Positions 28,536 through 36,950 of a DNA stretch of 40,256 bases are shown piece by piece. Source of the stretch: Rhodococcus sp. EPR-157 (GTDB lineage: Bacteria > Actinomycetota > Actinomycetes > Mycobacteriales > Mycobacteriaceae); contig NZ_LVCV01000668.1 in the NCBI RefSeq assembly GCF_001647195.1, positions 1-40,256 of the forward strand. The letters are read 5' to 3'. The notes beneath the pieces were generated by a model. That model searched no databases. It saw only the letters and a list, made by a program, of their open reading frames with translations, and had not been told where the DNA came from. The stretch's first letter is position 1. Each line of letters starts with the position of its first letter. The position numbers were made by a program, and so were the translations under genes.

Positions 28536-29371
28536 ACAAGGTTGTCTTTGCCCTCGCCGGATGCGCGATCGGTGCGCAGATCGTCTACCCACTCGTGTCG
28601 GGGTCGGCCCGTGACTTGGTCACTGTCGCCGTCGTCGGTTTCCTGGCTGCGGCCGCAATCACGCACGCCGTGGTTGCGCGCGGCCCGAAGTGGGCTGCCA
28701 TCATGTTCGTCGTCACTGCCGGCATCGGTCTGGCAGCGGAGATGGTCGGCACGGCGACCGGGTTTCCGTTCGGGAGCTACTACTACGCCACCGACCGCCT
28801 CGGGCCAGGAATCGTCGGCGTACCTGCGGTGGTTCCGCTGGCATGGACTGCCGGTTTCTACCCGGTCTGGTGTGCGGTGACCTACGTGTTGAAGAGAACT
28901 GGCGCATCCCCGACGAAAACTGCGATCCACCGGGTGATCTTCACGGCCATCGGCATGGTGGGTTGGGACCTGTACCTCGACACCCAGATGGTGACCGACG
29001 GGCAGTGGACGTGGACGTCACCGATCGCCGGACTTCCCGGCCTACCGTCGATTCCGATCAGTAACTACTTCGGATGGTTCCTGGTTGCGCTGCTGATGGC
29101 CGCGATCCTGGAGGCAGTCAGCGAACGCGACACTGCAGCTCCACTCCGTCCGACGCGCCGGATGCAGCCCACGGAGTCCGACACCGTACCCATCCTTCTC
29201 TTCGTGTGGACCTGGCTCGGATCCGCGCTCGCGCACGCCGTTCTGCTTACCGGACCCGAGCTGCGGTTCTCTGCCGTATACGGGTTCGTCGTCATGGGAG
29301 TCGTCGGCGTCCCGCTGCTGTGGGCTTGGATCGTCGAACGGAGATCGAGCCCGGCCACGCCTGCGCTCTGA
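28532..29371 (+). CDS. cruF: CruF-type carotenoid 1',2'-hydratase
   Basis: Integral membrane protein of the carotenoid biosynthesis (DUF422 / CruF) family, which adds water across the 1',2' double bond of a psi end group, giving a 1'-hydroxy carotenoid ready for glycosylation. The 279-aa product has about seven hydrophobic helices and the family motif GFPFGSYYY followed by GVPAVVPLAW (about residues 75-105), then WDLYLDTQMV. The ATG overlaps the crtO stop (ATGA), so the two are translated together. It ends 47 bp before lppM. Confidence 0.85.
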   Translation: MNKVVFALAGCAIGAQIVYPLVSGSARDLVTVAVVGFLAAAAITHAVVARGPKWAAIMFVVTAGIGLAAEMVGTATGFPFGSYYYATDRLGPGIVGVPAVVPLAWTAGFYPVWCAVTYVLKRTGASPTKTAIHRVIFTAIGMVGWDLYLDTQMVTDGQWTWTSPIAGLPGLPSIPISNYFGWFLVALLMAAILEAVSERDTAAPLRPTRRMQPTESDTVPILLFVWTWLGSALAHAVLLTGPELRFSAVYGFVVMGVVGVPLLWAWIVERRSSPATPAL

Positions 29372-29418
29372 GCACCTCCGTGACGTCGAAGCCGTCGCTC
29401 GTCTGGCACGATGTCGCT

Positions 29419-30150
29419 GTGCAGTCGACATTTCGTGAAGGTAGATCCCGTAACCGTCGCCGACTACTGTCCGCGTTCGCGCTGGCACTGTTCATTGCGC
29501 CGCTGCTGACCGGTTGCCTCCGGGCGCAGGTGTCGATGGGCGTCTCGGCCGACGATCGGGTCTCGGGTCAGATTGTCGCGGCGACCATACCTACATCGGA
29601 TTCCGACACCGGACCTCAGTTGACGGCGCCGTCGTCGCTGGCGAACAAGATTCGCATCAGTGAGTACAAGCAGGATGGATACGTCGGCAGCGAGGCGCGG
29701 TTCAGTGACCTGTCCTTCGGTGACGTGCAAACCCTCGGTTCGATGTCCGAGCAGGCGATCGGAAGCTACCAGTTGGTGCTGCAACGGTCCGGCGACACGG
29801 TGACTCTCGACGGCAAGGCGGACCTGCAGACCGTTCCGGTCCAAGGCACCGACGTGCAGTTCACCATCGCCTTTCCCGCTCGGATAGGGACGACGAACGG
29901 CACTCGCGACGGCGACAACATCATCACCTGGAAGCTCCCCGCGGGTGAAGTGACCTCGATGCGTGCAGAGGTCAACTACCCGGACCCGAACACCCGTAGC
30001 TTCGCGGGGTGGGCCGGAATCGTGGGCGGCGTCACCATCGGCGTTGCCGCGATCGTCGGCGCGATGGCCTGGGTGACGCGCAATCCTCCCGTCCGACGCC
30101 GGAATTCGGCGACCTCGGAGACAGTTCCGAGTCGCGACACTTCTGCGTGA
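29419..30150 (+). CDS. lppM: Lipoprotein LppM
   Basis: Exported lipoprotein matching LppM (Rv2171), which in M. tuberculosis affects phagosome maturation. With the GTG at 29419 the product has 243 aa: basic n-region (REGRSRNRRR), hydrophobic core (about 15-31), and lipobox LLTGC with Cys33 as the lipid-modified residue. A soluble domain with KIRISEYKQDGYVGSEARF and a C-terminal membrane helix (about 198-222) ending in a short basic tail follow. A GTG at 29380 is an alternative start with no better ribosome site. It lies between cruF and the cruG-like gene, whose start overlaps its stop as GTGA. Confidence 0.85.
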   Translation: MQSTFREGRSRNRRRLLSAFALALFIAPLLTGCLRAQVSMGVSADDRVSGQIVAATIPTSDSDTGPQLTAPSSLANKIRISEYKQDGYVGSEARFSDLSFGDVQTLGSMSEQAIGSYQLVLQRSGDTVTLDGKADLQTVPVQGTDVQFTIAFPARIGTTNGTRDGDNIITWKLPAGEVTSMRAEVNYPDPNTRSFAGWAGIVGGVTIGVAAIVGAMAWVTRNPPVRRRNSATSETVPSRDTSA

Positions 30151-31307
30151 TCGATGTCGCGGTGCTCGCGCGCCGGGCAGTCGTGGCCGGTGCCGTCCTG
30201 TCCGGCTTGTCGGCGGCGACGACCATAGTCAATGCACGCACGCTACGCGCACTTCAACGCCCCGACGGAGACGTCGATGCCTCCGTCGTCGTCTGCATAC
30301 CGGCCAGAAACGAAGCCCCGAGACTACCGAACCTGCTCCGCGACCTGCGCGACCAAACCCAGTGCCGCCGACTGCGCGTCATCGTTCTCGACGACGGGTC
30401 GACCGACGGCACGTTCGACGCCGCCGCCTCCGTGATCGGATCGGACCCACGATTCCTTCTCGTTCGTTCCGAATCCGACCCCCCTGCCGGGTGGACCGGC
30501 AAGGCAGCCGCATGTCGCACGCTCGGCGAACTCGCATTCGCCGAGCCCACCGACTGCATAGCGTTCGTGGACGCCGATGTCCGACTCGATACGAGCGCAG
30601 TCGCAGCCGCGGTAGCGGAGTTGCGTTCCAGCCGAGCAGCCCTCGTCAGCCCGTGGCCGAGACAGGAGACCGGCACCCTCGCCGAAGCACTCGTGCAGCC
30701 GCTGCTGAGCTTTTCCTGGATGTCGACTCTTCCCATTCTTGCAGCCAACGCGTCATCGATGCCGTCGACGGTGGTGGCCTGCGGTCAATTCTTGATGTTC
30801 GACGCGGCGGCCTATCGCTCGATCGACGGGCACAACTGCGTCGCGAGCAGTCCGACCGAGGACCTCGACATCGCGCGCGCCCTGCGCCGATCCGGGGAAC
30901 GCACCGTGCTGGTGTCCGGCGGCGGATTCGTTCGCTGCCGCATGTACGACGGCTGGTCGGCTGTCCGCGCCGGATACACACGCTGGTTGTGGAGTGCCTA
31001 CGGAGGGCCGGCAAGATCTACCGCGGTTCTCGGCACGGTCTCGCTGGCCTATCTCGCCCCGCCCCTGGCTGCCGTATTCGGAGCGGGGACGACAAGAGCA
31101 TGGGGAATCGGCGGCTATCTCGCCGCCGTCGCGGCGCGGGTGGTGTCCGCACGCGCAGAATCAGGGGCCGAAACCTCGCTGCTCCGGACCACGATCGTCT
31201 CGACAGCGCATCCGCTCTCGGTCGCGATCTACGGCGCGCTCACCGTGAATTCGCTGCGACGACACCGAAACGGATCGACCAGCTGGAAGGGAAGGCCACT
31301 ACTTTAG
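30147..31307 (+). CDS. Family 2 glycosyltransferase, CruG-like
   Basis: GT2 inverting glycosyltransferase, probably attaching a sugar to the hydroxyl made by CruF. The 386-aa protein has an N-terminal membrane helix (about 8-28) and the GT2 core: VVVCIPARNEAPRLPNLL (47-64), VIVLDDGSTDGTF (78-90), the metal-binding DAD at 142-144 (FVDADVRLD), and TEDLDIARAL (about 235-245). Two or three C-terminal membrane helices follow (about 297-375). The GTG overlaps the lppM stop (GTGA). The CruG assignment rests on context next to cruF and on domain layout; the true acceptor could be another lipid. Confidence 0.75.
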   Translation: MIDVAVLARRAVVAGAVLSGLSAATTIVNARTLRALQRPDGDVDASVVVCIPARNEAPRLPNLLRDLRDQTQCRRLRVIVLDDGSTDGTFDAAASVIGSDPRFLLVRSESDPPAGWTGKAAACRTLGELAFAEPTDCIAFVDADVRLDTSAVAAAVAELRSSRAALVSPWPRQETGTLAEALVQPLLSFSWMSTLPILAANASSMPSTVVACGQFLMFDAAAYRSIDGHNCVASSPTEDLDIARALRRSGERTVLVSGGGFVRCRMYDGWSAVRAGYTRWLWSAYGGPARSTAVLGTVSLAYLAPPLAAVFGAGTTRAWGIGGYLAAVAARVVSARAESGAETSLLRTTIVSTAHPLSVAIYGALTVNSLRRHRNGSTSWKGRPLL

Positions 31308-31341
31308 GCCCCACCACCGGCCCGGCGATTGCGAGCGGCGC

Positions 31342-32310
31342 TCAGACCCTCGCTGCGCAGAGACCGAGATTGGTCAGAACCTCACGAGTAGCCCGCGCGA
31401 AGTTCAACGTGATGAAGTGCAGCGCTGGAGCACCCTCGGCGATGAGGCGCTCACCCATCTCCGTCGCCAAGGCGATGCCGACTTCACGCACCGCTGCCCG
31501 GTCTTCCTCAGGCCCGGTACCTGCCGCCGCAGTGAAACGGTCGTCGAGCGACTTGGGAAGTGCGGAACCGGACAGTGCAAGCGCGCGACGGACGGTACGC
31601 AGCGACGTGATCGGCATGATCTCAGGAATGATGGGCTTCGCACCCTGCTCCGGATCGCACGCCACCACTCGATCGCGCAGACGCAAGTAGTCGTCGACAT
31701 CGAAGAACATCTGCGTGATCGAATACTCGGCGCCCGCACGAAGCTTGTTCACCAGAACTCGCGTGTCCTGGTCGAGATCGACCGCGCGATAGTGCCCCTC
31801 GGGGAACGACGCGACACCGACATGGAAGTCGCCCAGCTCTCGGACGAGACTGACCAACTCCTCCGCGTACTCCACACCCTCCGGGTGCTTCTCCCAATGC
31901 CCGAGGGGATCACCCGGTGGGTCGCCGCGGAGCACGAGGATATTCGAGATGCCGCGGTCTGCATAAGCGCCGACCATCGACCGGAGCTCGTCGACACTGT
32001 GCGACACCGCGGTGAGGTGGGCGACCGGCAGCAAAGTCGTTTCTTCTGCGATCTGTCCGGTGACACGCACCGTTCGGTCGCGCGTCGACCCACCGGCGCC
32101 GTAGGTCATGGACACGAATGCGGGCCGCATCTGCTCGAACTCGCGCACCGCACGCCACAGTCTGCCCTCCGCGGCCTCGTCCCGAGGAGGTGAGAACTCC
32201 ACCGAGAAAGGAATCGGCGTCGACGCATCAGTGCGCAGACGGTCGACTATGGAGGGAGTTCGAGTCTCCCACCCGTCGCTCGACCGCCCCCTGACGGCAT
32301 CGAATGTCAC
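31342..32310 (-). CDS. metF: Methylenetetrahydrofolate reductase
   Basis: Reduces 5,10-methylene-THF to 5-methyl-THF with FAD, feeding methionine synthesis. The 322-aa protein shows FSVEFSPPRDEAAEG (the catalytic Glu near residue 38), FVSMTYGAGGSTRDRT (66-80), HLTAVSHSVDELRSM, the FAD-binding NILVLRGDPPGDP, SFPEGHY, QMFFDVDDYLRLRDRV, and GIMP-type PEIMPITSL, all canonical MetF blocks. The chosen GTG has a TATGAT -10 element 6 nt upstream, consistent with a leaderless mRNA; no ATG is available in the N-terminal region. It occupies the Rv2172c position, is transcribed against its neighbours, and ends 34 bp from the cruG-like gene (convergent). Confidence 0.93.
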   Translation of the reverse strand: MTFDAVRGRSSDGWETRTPSIVDRLRTDASTPIPFSVEFSPPRDEAAEGRLWRAVREFEQMRPAFVSMTYGAGGSTRDRTVRVTGQIAEETTLLPVAHLTAVSHSVDELRSMVGAYADRGISNILVLRGDPPGDPLGHWEKHPEGVEYAEELVSLVRELGDFHVGVASFPEGHYRAVDLDQDTRVLVNKLRAGAEYSITQMFFDVDDYLRLRDRVVACDPEQGAKPIIPEIMPITSLRTVRRALALSGSALPKSLDDRFTAAAGTGPEEDRAAVREVGIALATEMGERLIAEGAPALHFITLNFARATREVLTNLGLCAARV

Positions 32311-32316
32311 TGCCTC

Positions 32317-32322
32317 ATCATA
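32317..32322 (-). promoter_or_regulatory. Candidate -10 of metF (leaderless)
   Basis: A minus-strand TATGAT ends 6 nt before the metF GTG, so transcription would begin at or next to the start codon. Only the -10 match is good; no clear -35 is seen. The same 140-bp divergent gap must also drive the crtE-like gene, where TAAAGT (32386-32391, plus strand) is a weaker candidate. Confidence 0.45.
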
Positions 32323-32450
32323 GGTTCCTCTGCAGACGCCGGCGACGACGACCCAGCACCGACGGTGCACAGCGGCGTCGGCAGCTAAAGTTGAAGAGCA
32401 TCTACGCGCTTTCGGATCGACTGGAGGATCTCCTGTCCGGGAAACTGACC

Positions 32451-33575
32451 ATGGCTCAATCCACCGACCCACGCGGTCGACTCGTCACCGCTGTCGCGGG
32501 TGGCACGTCGACACCACGTGAACTCGTCGAGTCGGCACTGATCGAGTTCTTCGAATCCAGGAGCGAACATGTTGCCGTCGTGGGTGGTGGCTACGTATCG
32601 GCGGTCGAGGAGCTGACCGAATTCGTCCTCCGTGGCGGCAAACGCATTCGTCCTGCCTTCGCCTGGACCGCGTGGCTCGGCGCGGGAGGCGACCCCGCAA
32701 GCGGCCAGGCGGTTTCGGTGATCCGTGCGTGCTCGGCACTCGAGCTGGTTCAGGCGTGCGCGTTGATCCACGACGACATCATCGACGCCTCGATCACCCG
32801 GCGTGGGTTTCCCACTGTCCACATCGGCTTCGCCGACCGCCACCGTGATGCAGGGTGGTCCGGCTCCTCCGCCCGCTTCGGCGAATCGGCAGCGATTCTG
32901 CTGGGCGATCTCGCGTTGTGCTGGGCCGACGACATGCTCCGGGAATCCGGAATCGACGCCGATGCGGCTGCTCGGGTCTCACCTGTCTGGTCGGCGATGC
33001 GAACCGAGGTACTCGGAGGTCAGCTCCTCGACATCGAGGCCGAGGCCGGTCTGGACGAGTCGGTGGAGGCTGCCATGAGGGTGAACCGCTACAAAACTGC
33101 CGCGTACACCGTGGAGCGCCCACTTCACCTCGGCGCCGTACTCGCCGACGCATCCCCCGAGCTGATTTCCACGTACCGCTCGTTCGGCACGGACATCGGT
33201 ATTGCATTCCAGCTTCGGGACGATCTGCTCGGAGTGTTCGGCGACCCTGCGGTCACCGGAAAGCCATCCGGCGACGACATCCGCGAGGGCAAGCGGACCG
33301 TCCTGATGGCGACGGGTATGTCCCGTGCTGACGAGGCCGATCCTCGATCCGCGGCTCTGTTGCGGACGAGCCTCGGCGACGCGGACCTCGACGAGGACGG
33401 AATCGGCCGAGTGCGAGCGGCCCTGACCGACGTGGGAGCCGTCGACGACGTGGAGCGACGTATCTCGGACCTGACCGAGCGGGCGATGGCGACACTGGAC
33501 GCGGGTGCCGTGGAAGCACAGGCAGCGAGTCGACTACGACACATGGCGATCGCCGCAACGCAGCGAACGTACTGA
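32451..33575 (+). CDS. crtE: Geranylgeranyl diphosphate synthase-type polyprenyl synthetase
   Basis: Trans-prenyltransferase that condenses IPP with allylic diphosphates; next to crtI and crtB it most likely supplies GGPP (C20) for phytoene. It is also the positional match of mycobacterial idsA2 (Rv2173). The 374-aa protein shows RGGKRIRPAFAW (about 61-72), the first Asp-rich motif DDIID at 108-112 (LIHDDIIDASITRRG), GGQLLDIEAEAG, and the second Asp-rich motif RDDLLGVFGD (256-265) with GKPSGDDIREGKRT. I chose the ATG at 32451; upstream codons are open but not family-like, and the ribosome site is weak. Chain length cannot be read with certainty. Confidence 0.88.
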   Translation: MAQSTDPRGRLVTAVAGGTSTPRELVESALIEFFESRSEHVAVVGGGYVSAVEELTEFVLRGGKRIRPAFAWTAWLGAGGDPASGQAVSVIRACSALELVQACALIHDDIIDASITRRGFPTVHIGFADRHRDAGWSGSSARFGESAAILLGDLALCWADDMLRESGIDADAAARVSPVWSAMRTEVLGGQLLDIEAEAGLDESVEAAMRVNRYKTAAYTVERPLHLGAVLADASPELISTYRSFGTDIGIAFQLRDDLLGVFGDPAVTGKPSGDDIREGKRTVLMATGMSRADEADPRSAALLRTSLGDADLDEDGIGRVRAALTDVGAVDDVERRISDLTERAMATLDAGAVEAQAASRLRHMAIAATQRTY

Positions 33576-33607
33576 CATTGATCGGCTCGAAACGACGAAA
33601 GGCTGAC

Positions 33608-35173
33608 GTGCGTTCCATCAGCGGACAGACTGACTCCATCGTGGTGGTAGGGGCGGGCCTCGCCGGACTCTCGGCAGCCCTACACCTCATCGGCGCGGGC
33701 CGAAACGTCACGGTCCTGGAGCGAGAGGACACGGTCGGCGGCCGAGTCGGGGTGTACCCCGTGCCCGGCGACGACGGTTCGATTCTCTACGAGATCGACA
33801 ACGGTGCAAGCGTTCTCACGATGCCCGATCTCATCGAATCTGCTCTCGCCGCCGTCGGAGAATCCTTCGACACGGTCTCACCGAAGATCTCGCTGAGTGC
33901 ACTGTCGCCGAGCTACCACACGCGCTACGCCGACGGCACCTCCATCGACGTCTATTCCGACCCCGAGGCGATGGCAGACGAAGTCGCAAAGAAGTGCGGC
34001 GCTGCTGAAGCAGAAGGGTATCGGGCGCTTCGACAGTGGCTGGCATCGATCTTCGACGCGGAGTTCGACCGCTACATCGATTCCAACTTCGACTCTCCCC
34101 TCGATCTCGTCTCCTCGTCTGCTGCGCTGCGCGACACTCTCACCCTCACCCGACTCGGCGGTTTCGGCCGACTCGGCCCGCGGGTGGAGACATTCTTGAA
34201 GGACGAGCGGTTGCGCCGCGTGTTCACGTTTCAAGCGCTCTACGCGGGTATGGCTCCGGCCAAAGCCCTTGCTGTGTACGGAGCGATCGCCCACATGGAT
34301 ACCTCGCTCGGGGTGTACTTCCCGGCAGGCGGCATGGCCTCCATTGCAGCCGGGATGGCGGACGCGGTGACCCGAAACGGTGGGACTGTGGTCACCGGCG
34401 CCGCCGTGTCCGACATTCAGGTCGAGGGAGGACGAGCAACTGCAGTACGCACGAACGACGGCATCGACTACGTGTGCGACGCAGTTGTCCTGACTCCGGA
34501 TCTACCGGTCGTCGACGCCCTGCTCGACCGTGCGGGTGTGTCGTCTCGCGGTCGACGACGTGGGTACGGAACCGTGTCACCGTCGGCTGTCGTGTTTCAC
34601 GGAACGGTCCCCACTCGCATCACCGACACGTGGCCATCGAAGTCGCATCACACGATCGACTTCGGTGCGGAATGGGCGTCTACGTTCGCGCGGATCACAG
34701 CTCGCCGGGGGCGGGGCGCGCTCATGGAGGACCCTTCGCTGCTCATCACTCGGCCTGCAGTGACCGACGCGTCGCTTCTCGTCGAACGTGGCGGCGAGCC
34801 CTGCGAGCCGGTATCTGTGCTGGCACCGTGCCCGAACCTCGGCAGTGCACCATTCGATTGGCCTCGACTGCAGGATCCTTACGTCCGCGAAATCCAGCAG
34901 GAGTTGGAACGGCGCGGGTACCCCGACGTGACGACCATGACCGTGGATCGCGTGGATACTCCGCAAACGTGGGCCGACCGCGGAATGCTCCTCGGTAGCC
35001 CGTTCTCCTCGGCTCACGTCTTCCGCCAGACAGGCCCGTTCCGCAGACAGAACGTCGTTCGAGGACTCGACAACGTGGTCCTGGCCGGATCGGCCACGAC
35101 ACCAGGCGTCGGCGTGCCGACCGTGCTCGTGTCGGGCAAACTGGCCGCGGAGCGCATCTACGGCACACCGTGA
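33608..35173 (+). CDS. crtI: Phytoene desaturase CrtI
   Basis: FAD-dependent desaturase that converts phytoene to lycopene (or a partly desaturated intermediate) at the membrane. The 521-aa protein has the N-terminal dinucleotide fold VVVGAGLAGLSAAL (12-25) followed by VLEREDTVGGRV, and FQALYAGMAPAKALAVYGAI and YFPAGGMASIAAGMADAV in the middle. The C-terminal bacterial carotenoid desaturase signature is VLAGSATTPGVGVPTVLVSG. I chose the GTG at 33608, with AAAGG 5 nt upstream, over a TTG 30 nt earlier. It lies 32 bp after the crtE-like stop, so the two are probably cotranscribed. Confidence 0.9.
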   Translation: MRSISGQTDSIVVVGAGLAGLSAALHLIGAGRNVTVLEREDTVGGRVGVYPVPGDDGSILYEIDNGASVLTMPDLIESALAAVGESFDTVSPKISLSALSPSYHTRYADGTSIDVYSDPEAMADEVAKKCGAAEAEGYRALRQWLASIFDAEFDRYIDSNFDSPLDLVSSSAALRDTLTLTRLGGFGRLGPRVETFLKDERLRRVFTFQALYAGMAPAKALAVYGAIAHMDTSLGVYFPAGGMASIAAGMADAVTRNGGTVVTGAAVSDIQVEGGRATAVRTNDGIDYVCDAVVLTPDLPVVDALLDRAGVSSRGRRRGYGTVSPSAVVFHGTVPTRITDTWPSKSHHTIDFGAEWASTFARITARRGRGALMEDPSLLITRPAVTDASLLVERGGEPCEPVSVLAPCPNLGSAPFDWPRLQDPYVREIQQELERRGYPDVTTMTVDRVDTPQTWADRGMLLGSPFSSAHVFRQTGPFRRQNVVRGLDNVVLAGSATTPGVGVPTVLVSGKLAAERIYGTP

Positions 35174-35309
35174 CATACCGGCGGGCACCGGGATGGTTCG
35201 GATCCACTAGGTCTACCCACTAAACTGACTGCGGCCATCGACTGTGAACCCCCCGTTCACCCGTCGTCCGCCATCACCGCGCGACACCGAGAGGAGGATG
35301 AATACCGCG

Positions 35310-36950
35310 ATGTCCTCGGTCCAGGGTCCTGCAGCATCCGGCACAGCCGGGTCCGACCCGAGTCACGACACCGCGTCACCCTCCGCAGAGCCGAGCAGGT
35401 CCTCTGTTCGACATCTGTCCCTGTTCCTGCGCAGCCCAGAAGGGCACGCCGCGGTTCTGGGTATGGTCGGCGCCGCGCTCATCACCTTCGGTGGCTTCGG
35501 CGCAGGCAGTGTGAGGCGTCAGGACCCGCTGCTCGAAGCCATGCATCTGTCATGGCTTCGTTTCGGTCATGGTCTCATCCTCTCCAGCATCATCGTGTGG
35601 CTCGGCGTCGTTCTGATGATCGTCGCCTGGGTCCGACTCGGGCGAGCGACCCTCGGCGGTAGAACCACTGTTCGAGAGATCGGATGGGTCGTACCCGCGT
35701 GGACAGCACCGCTGCTGCTGGCGGTACCGATGTTCAGTCGCGACGCGTACTCCTACCTCGCGCAGGGTGCACTGCTCCGTGACGGATTCGACCCGTACGC
35801 CGTGGGCCCAGTTGCCAACCCCGGAATTCTTCTCGACAACGTCAGCAACGTCTGGACGACGACGACCGCACCGTACGGCCCCCTCTTTCTTCTTCTCGGT
35901 CGGGCGATCACGAGCATCACCGGTGACAACGTGATTGCCGGCACGATGCTGCTGCGCCTCACCATGCTTCCCGGGCTCGCACTGATGGTGTGGGCTGTTC
36001 CAAGGCTGGCGTCTCACATGGGCGGCAAGCCGGCGATCGCACTGTGGCTGGCAGTTCTCAATCCGCTCGTCCTCATTCACCTCATCGGTGGAGTACACAA
36101 CGAACTGCTGATGGTCGGCCTCATGACCGCCGGGATCGTGCTGGTTCTCGAGCGACGGCACGTCGGCGGAATCGCGCTCGTGGCCGTCGCGGTCGCGATC
36201 AAGGCGACCGCCGGCTTGGCACTTCCGTTCATGGTGTGGATCTGGATGATTCACGAACGCGACAAAGCCATCGCCGAGAACAGAAAGCCGATGTCTCCCA
36301 TCCGGTCGTTTGCCAAGACAGCCGGCACCGGCGCCGGCGTGTTCGCCGCTGTCTTCGTGATGTCGTCCGTGATCGCGGGCGTCGGGATCGGCTGGCTCAC
36401 AGCATTGTCCGGGTCGACCAAGATCATCAATTGGCTGTCGCTACCGACCATCCTCGCGCACCTGGTCACCGTCAGCACCTCGTGGTTCCTCGACTTGCGC
36501 CTCGGCCCTGTCCTCGAGGTGACGCGGATGCTGTGTGCGGTCGCACTGGCCATCATCATCGTCACAACCTGGTGGCTCTACCGCAGAACCGAACGCGACG
36601 CGGTCAAGGGGATCGTCATCGCCCTGGTAGCGATCGTTGTCCTGTCGCCGGCTGCGCTGCCGTGGTACTACTCGTGGCCGCTGGCGCTGGCAGCGGGCTT
36701 TGCCCTCTCGACGAGAACACTGATGATCCTCGTCGGTCTGTCCGCGTGGCTGATGCTCGTCTTCCGGCCCGATGGTTCCATCGGCCTCTATACGGTTGCC
36801 CACGTCGCGCTCGCGACGTTCGCCGCGGTGGTGGCCGCCTTGTCGTTGACGCGGGTGGACCCGCTGCGGCTGCGCGGGAAACCGTCCACATCGGCCGAAC
36901 ATGACGAGCAACGCGCCGATCCGCAGAGGAGTACGTCCGACCGTGGGTGA
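35310..36950 (+). CDS. mptA: Alpha-1,6-mannosyltransferase MptA
   Basis: Polytopic GT-C mannosyltransferase that elongates the alpha-1,6-mannan core of lipomannan/lipoarabinomannan from polyprenyl-phosphomannose. The product (546 aa from the chosen ATG) has a Ser/Thr/Pro-rich cytoplasmic N-terminus and about twelve membrane helices. Conserved MptA blocks are GGFGAGSVRRQDPLLEAMHL, PMFSRDAYSYLAQGALLRDG, TTTAPYGPLFLLLG, NPLVLIHLIGGVHNELLMVG, GSTKIINWLSLPT and PAALPWYYSWPLALAAG; the match to Rv2174 is close. An AGGAGG abuts an ATG at 35298, which is too close, so I chose the next in-frame ATG 12 nt further; the true start may be either. It lies between crtI and crtB. Confidence 0.92.
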   Translation: MSSVQGPAASGTAGSDPSHDTASPSAEPSRSSVRHLSLFLRSPEGHAAVLGMVGAALITFGGFGAGSVRRQDPLLEAMHLSWLRFGHGLILSSIIVWLGVVLMIVAWVRLGRATLGGRTTVREIGWVVPAWTAPLLLAVPMFSRDAYSYLAQGALLRDGFDPYAVGPVANPGILLDNVSNVWTTTTAPYGPLFLLLGRAITSITGDNVIAGTMLLRLTMLPGLALMVWAVPRLASHMGGKPAIALWLAVLNPLVLIHLIGGVHNELLMVGLMTAGIVLVLERRHVGGIALVAVAVAIKATAGLALPFMVWIWMIHERDKAIAENRKPMSPIRSFAKTAGTGAGVFAAVFVMSSVIAGVGIGWLTALSGSTKIINWLSLPTILAHLVTVSTSWFLDLRLGPVLEVTRMLCAVALAIIIVTTWWLYRRTERDAVKGIVIALVAIVVLSPAALPWYYSWPLALAAGFALSTRTLMILVGLSAWLMLVFRPDGSIGLYTVAHVALATFAAVVAALSLTRVDPLRLRGKPSTSAEHDEQRADPQRSTSDRG

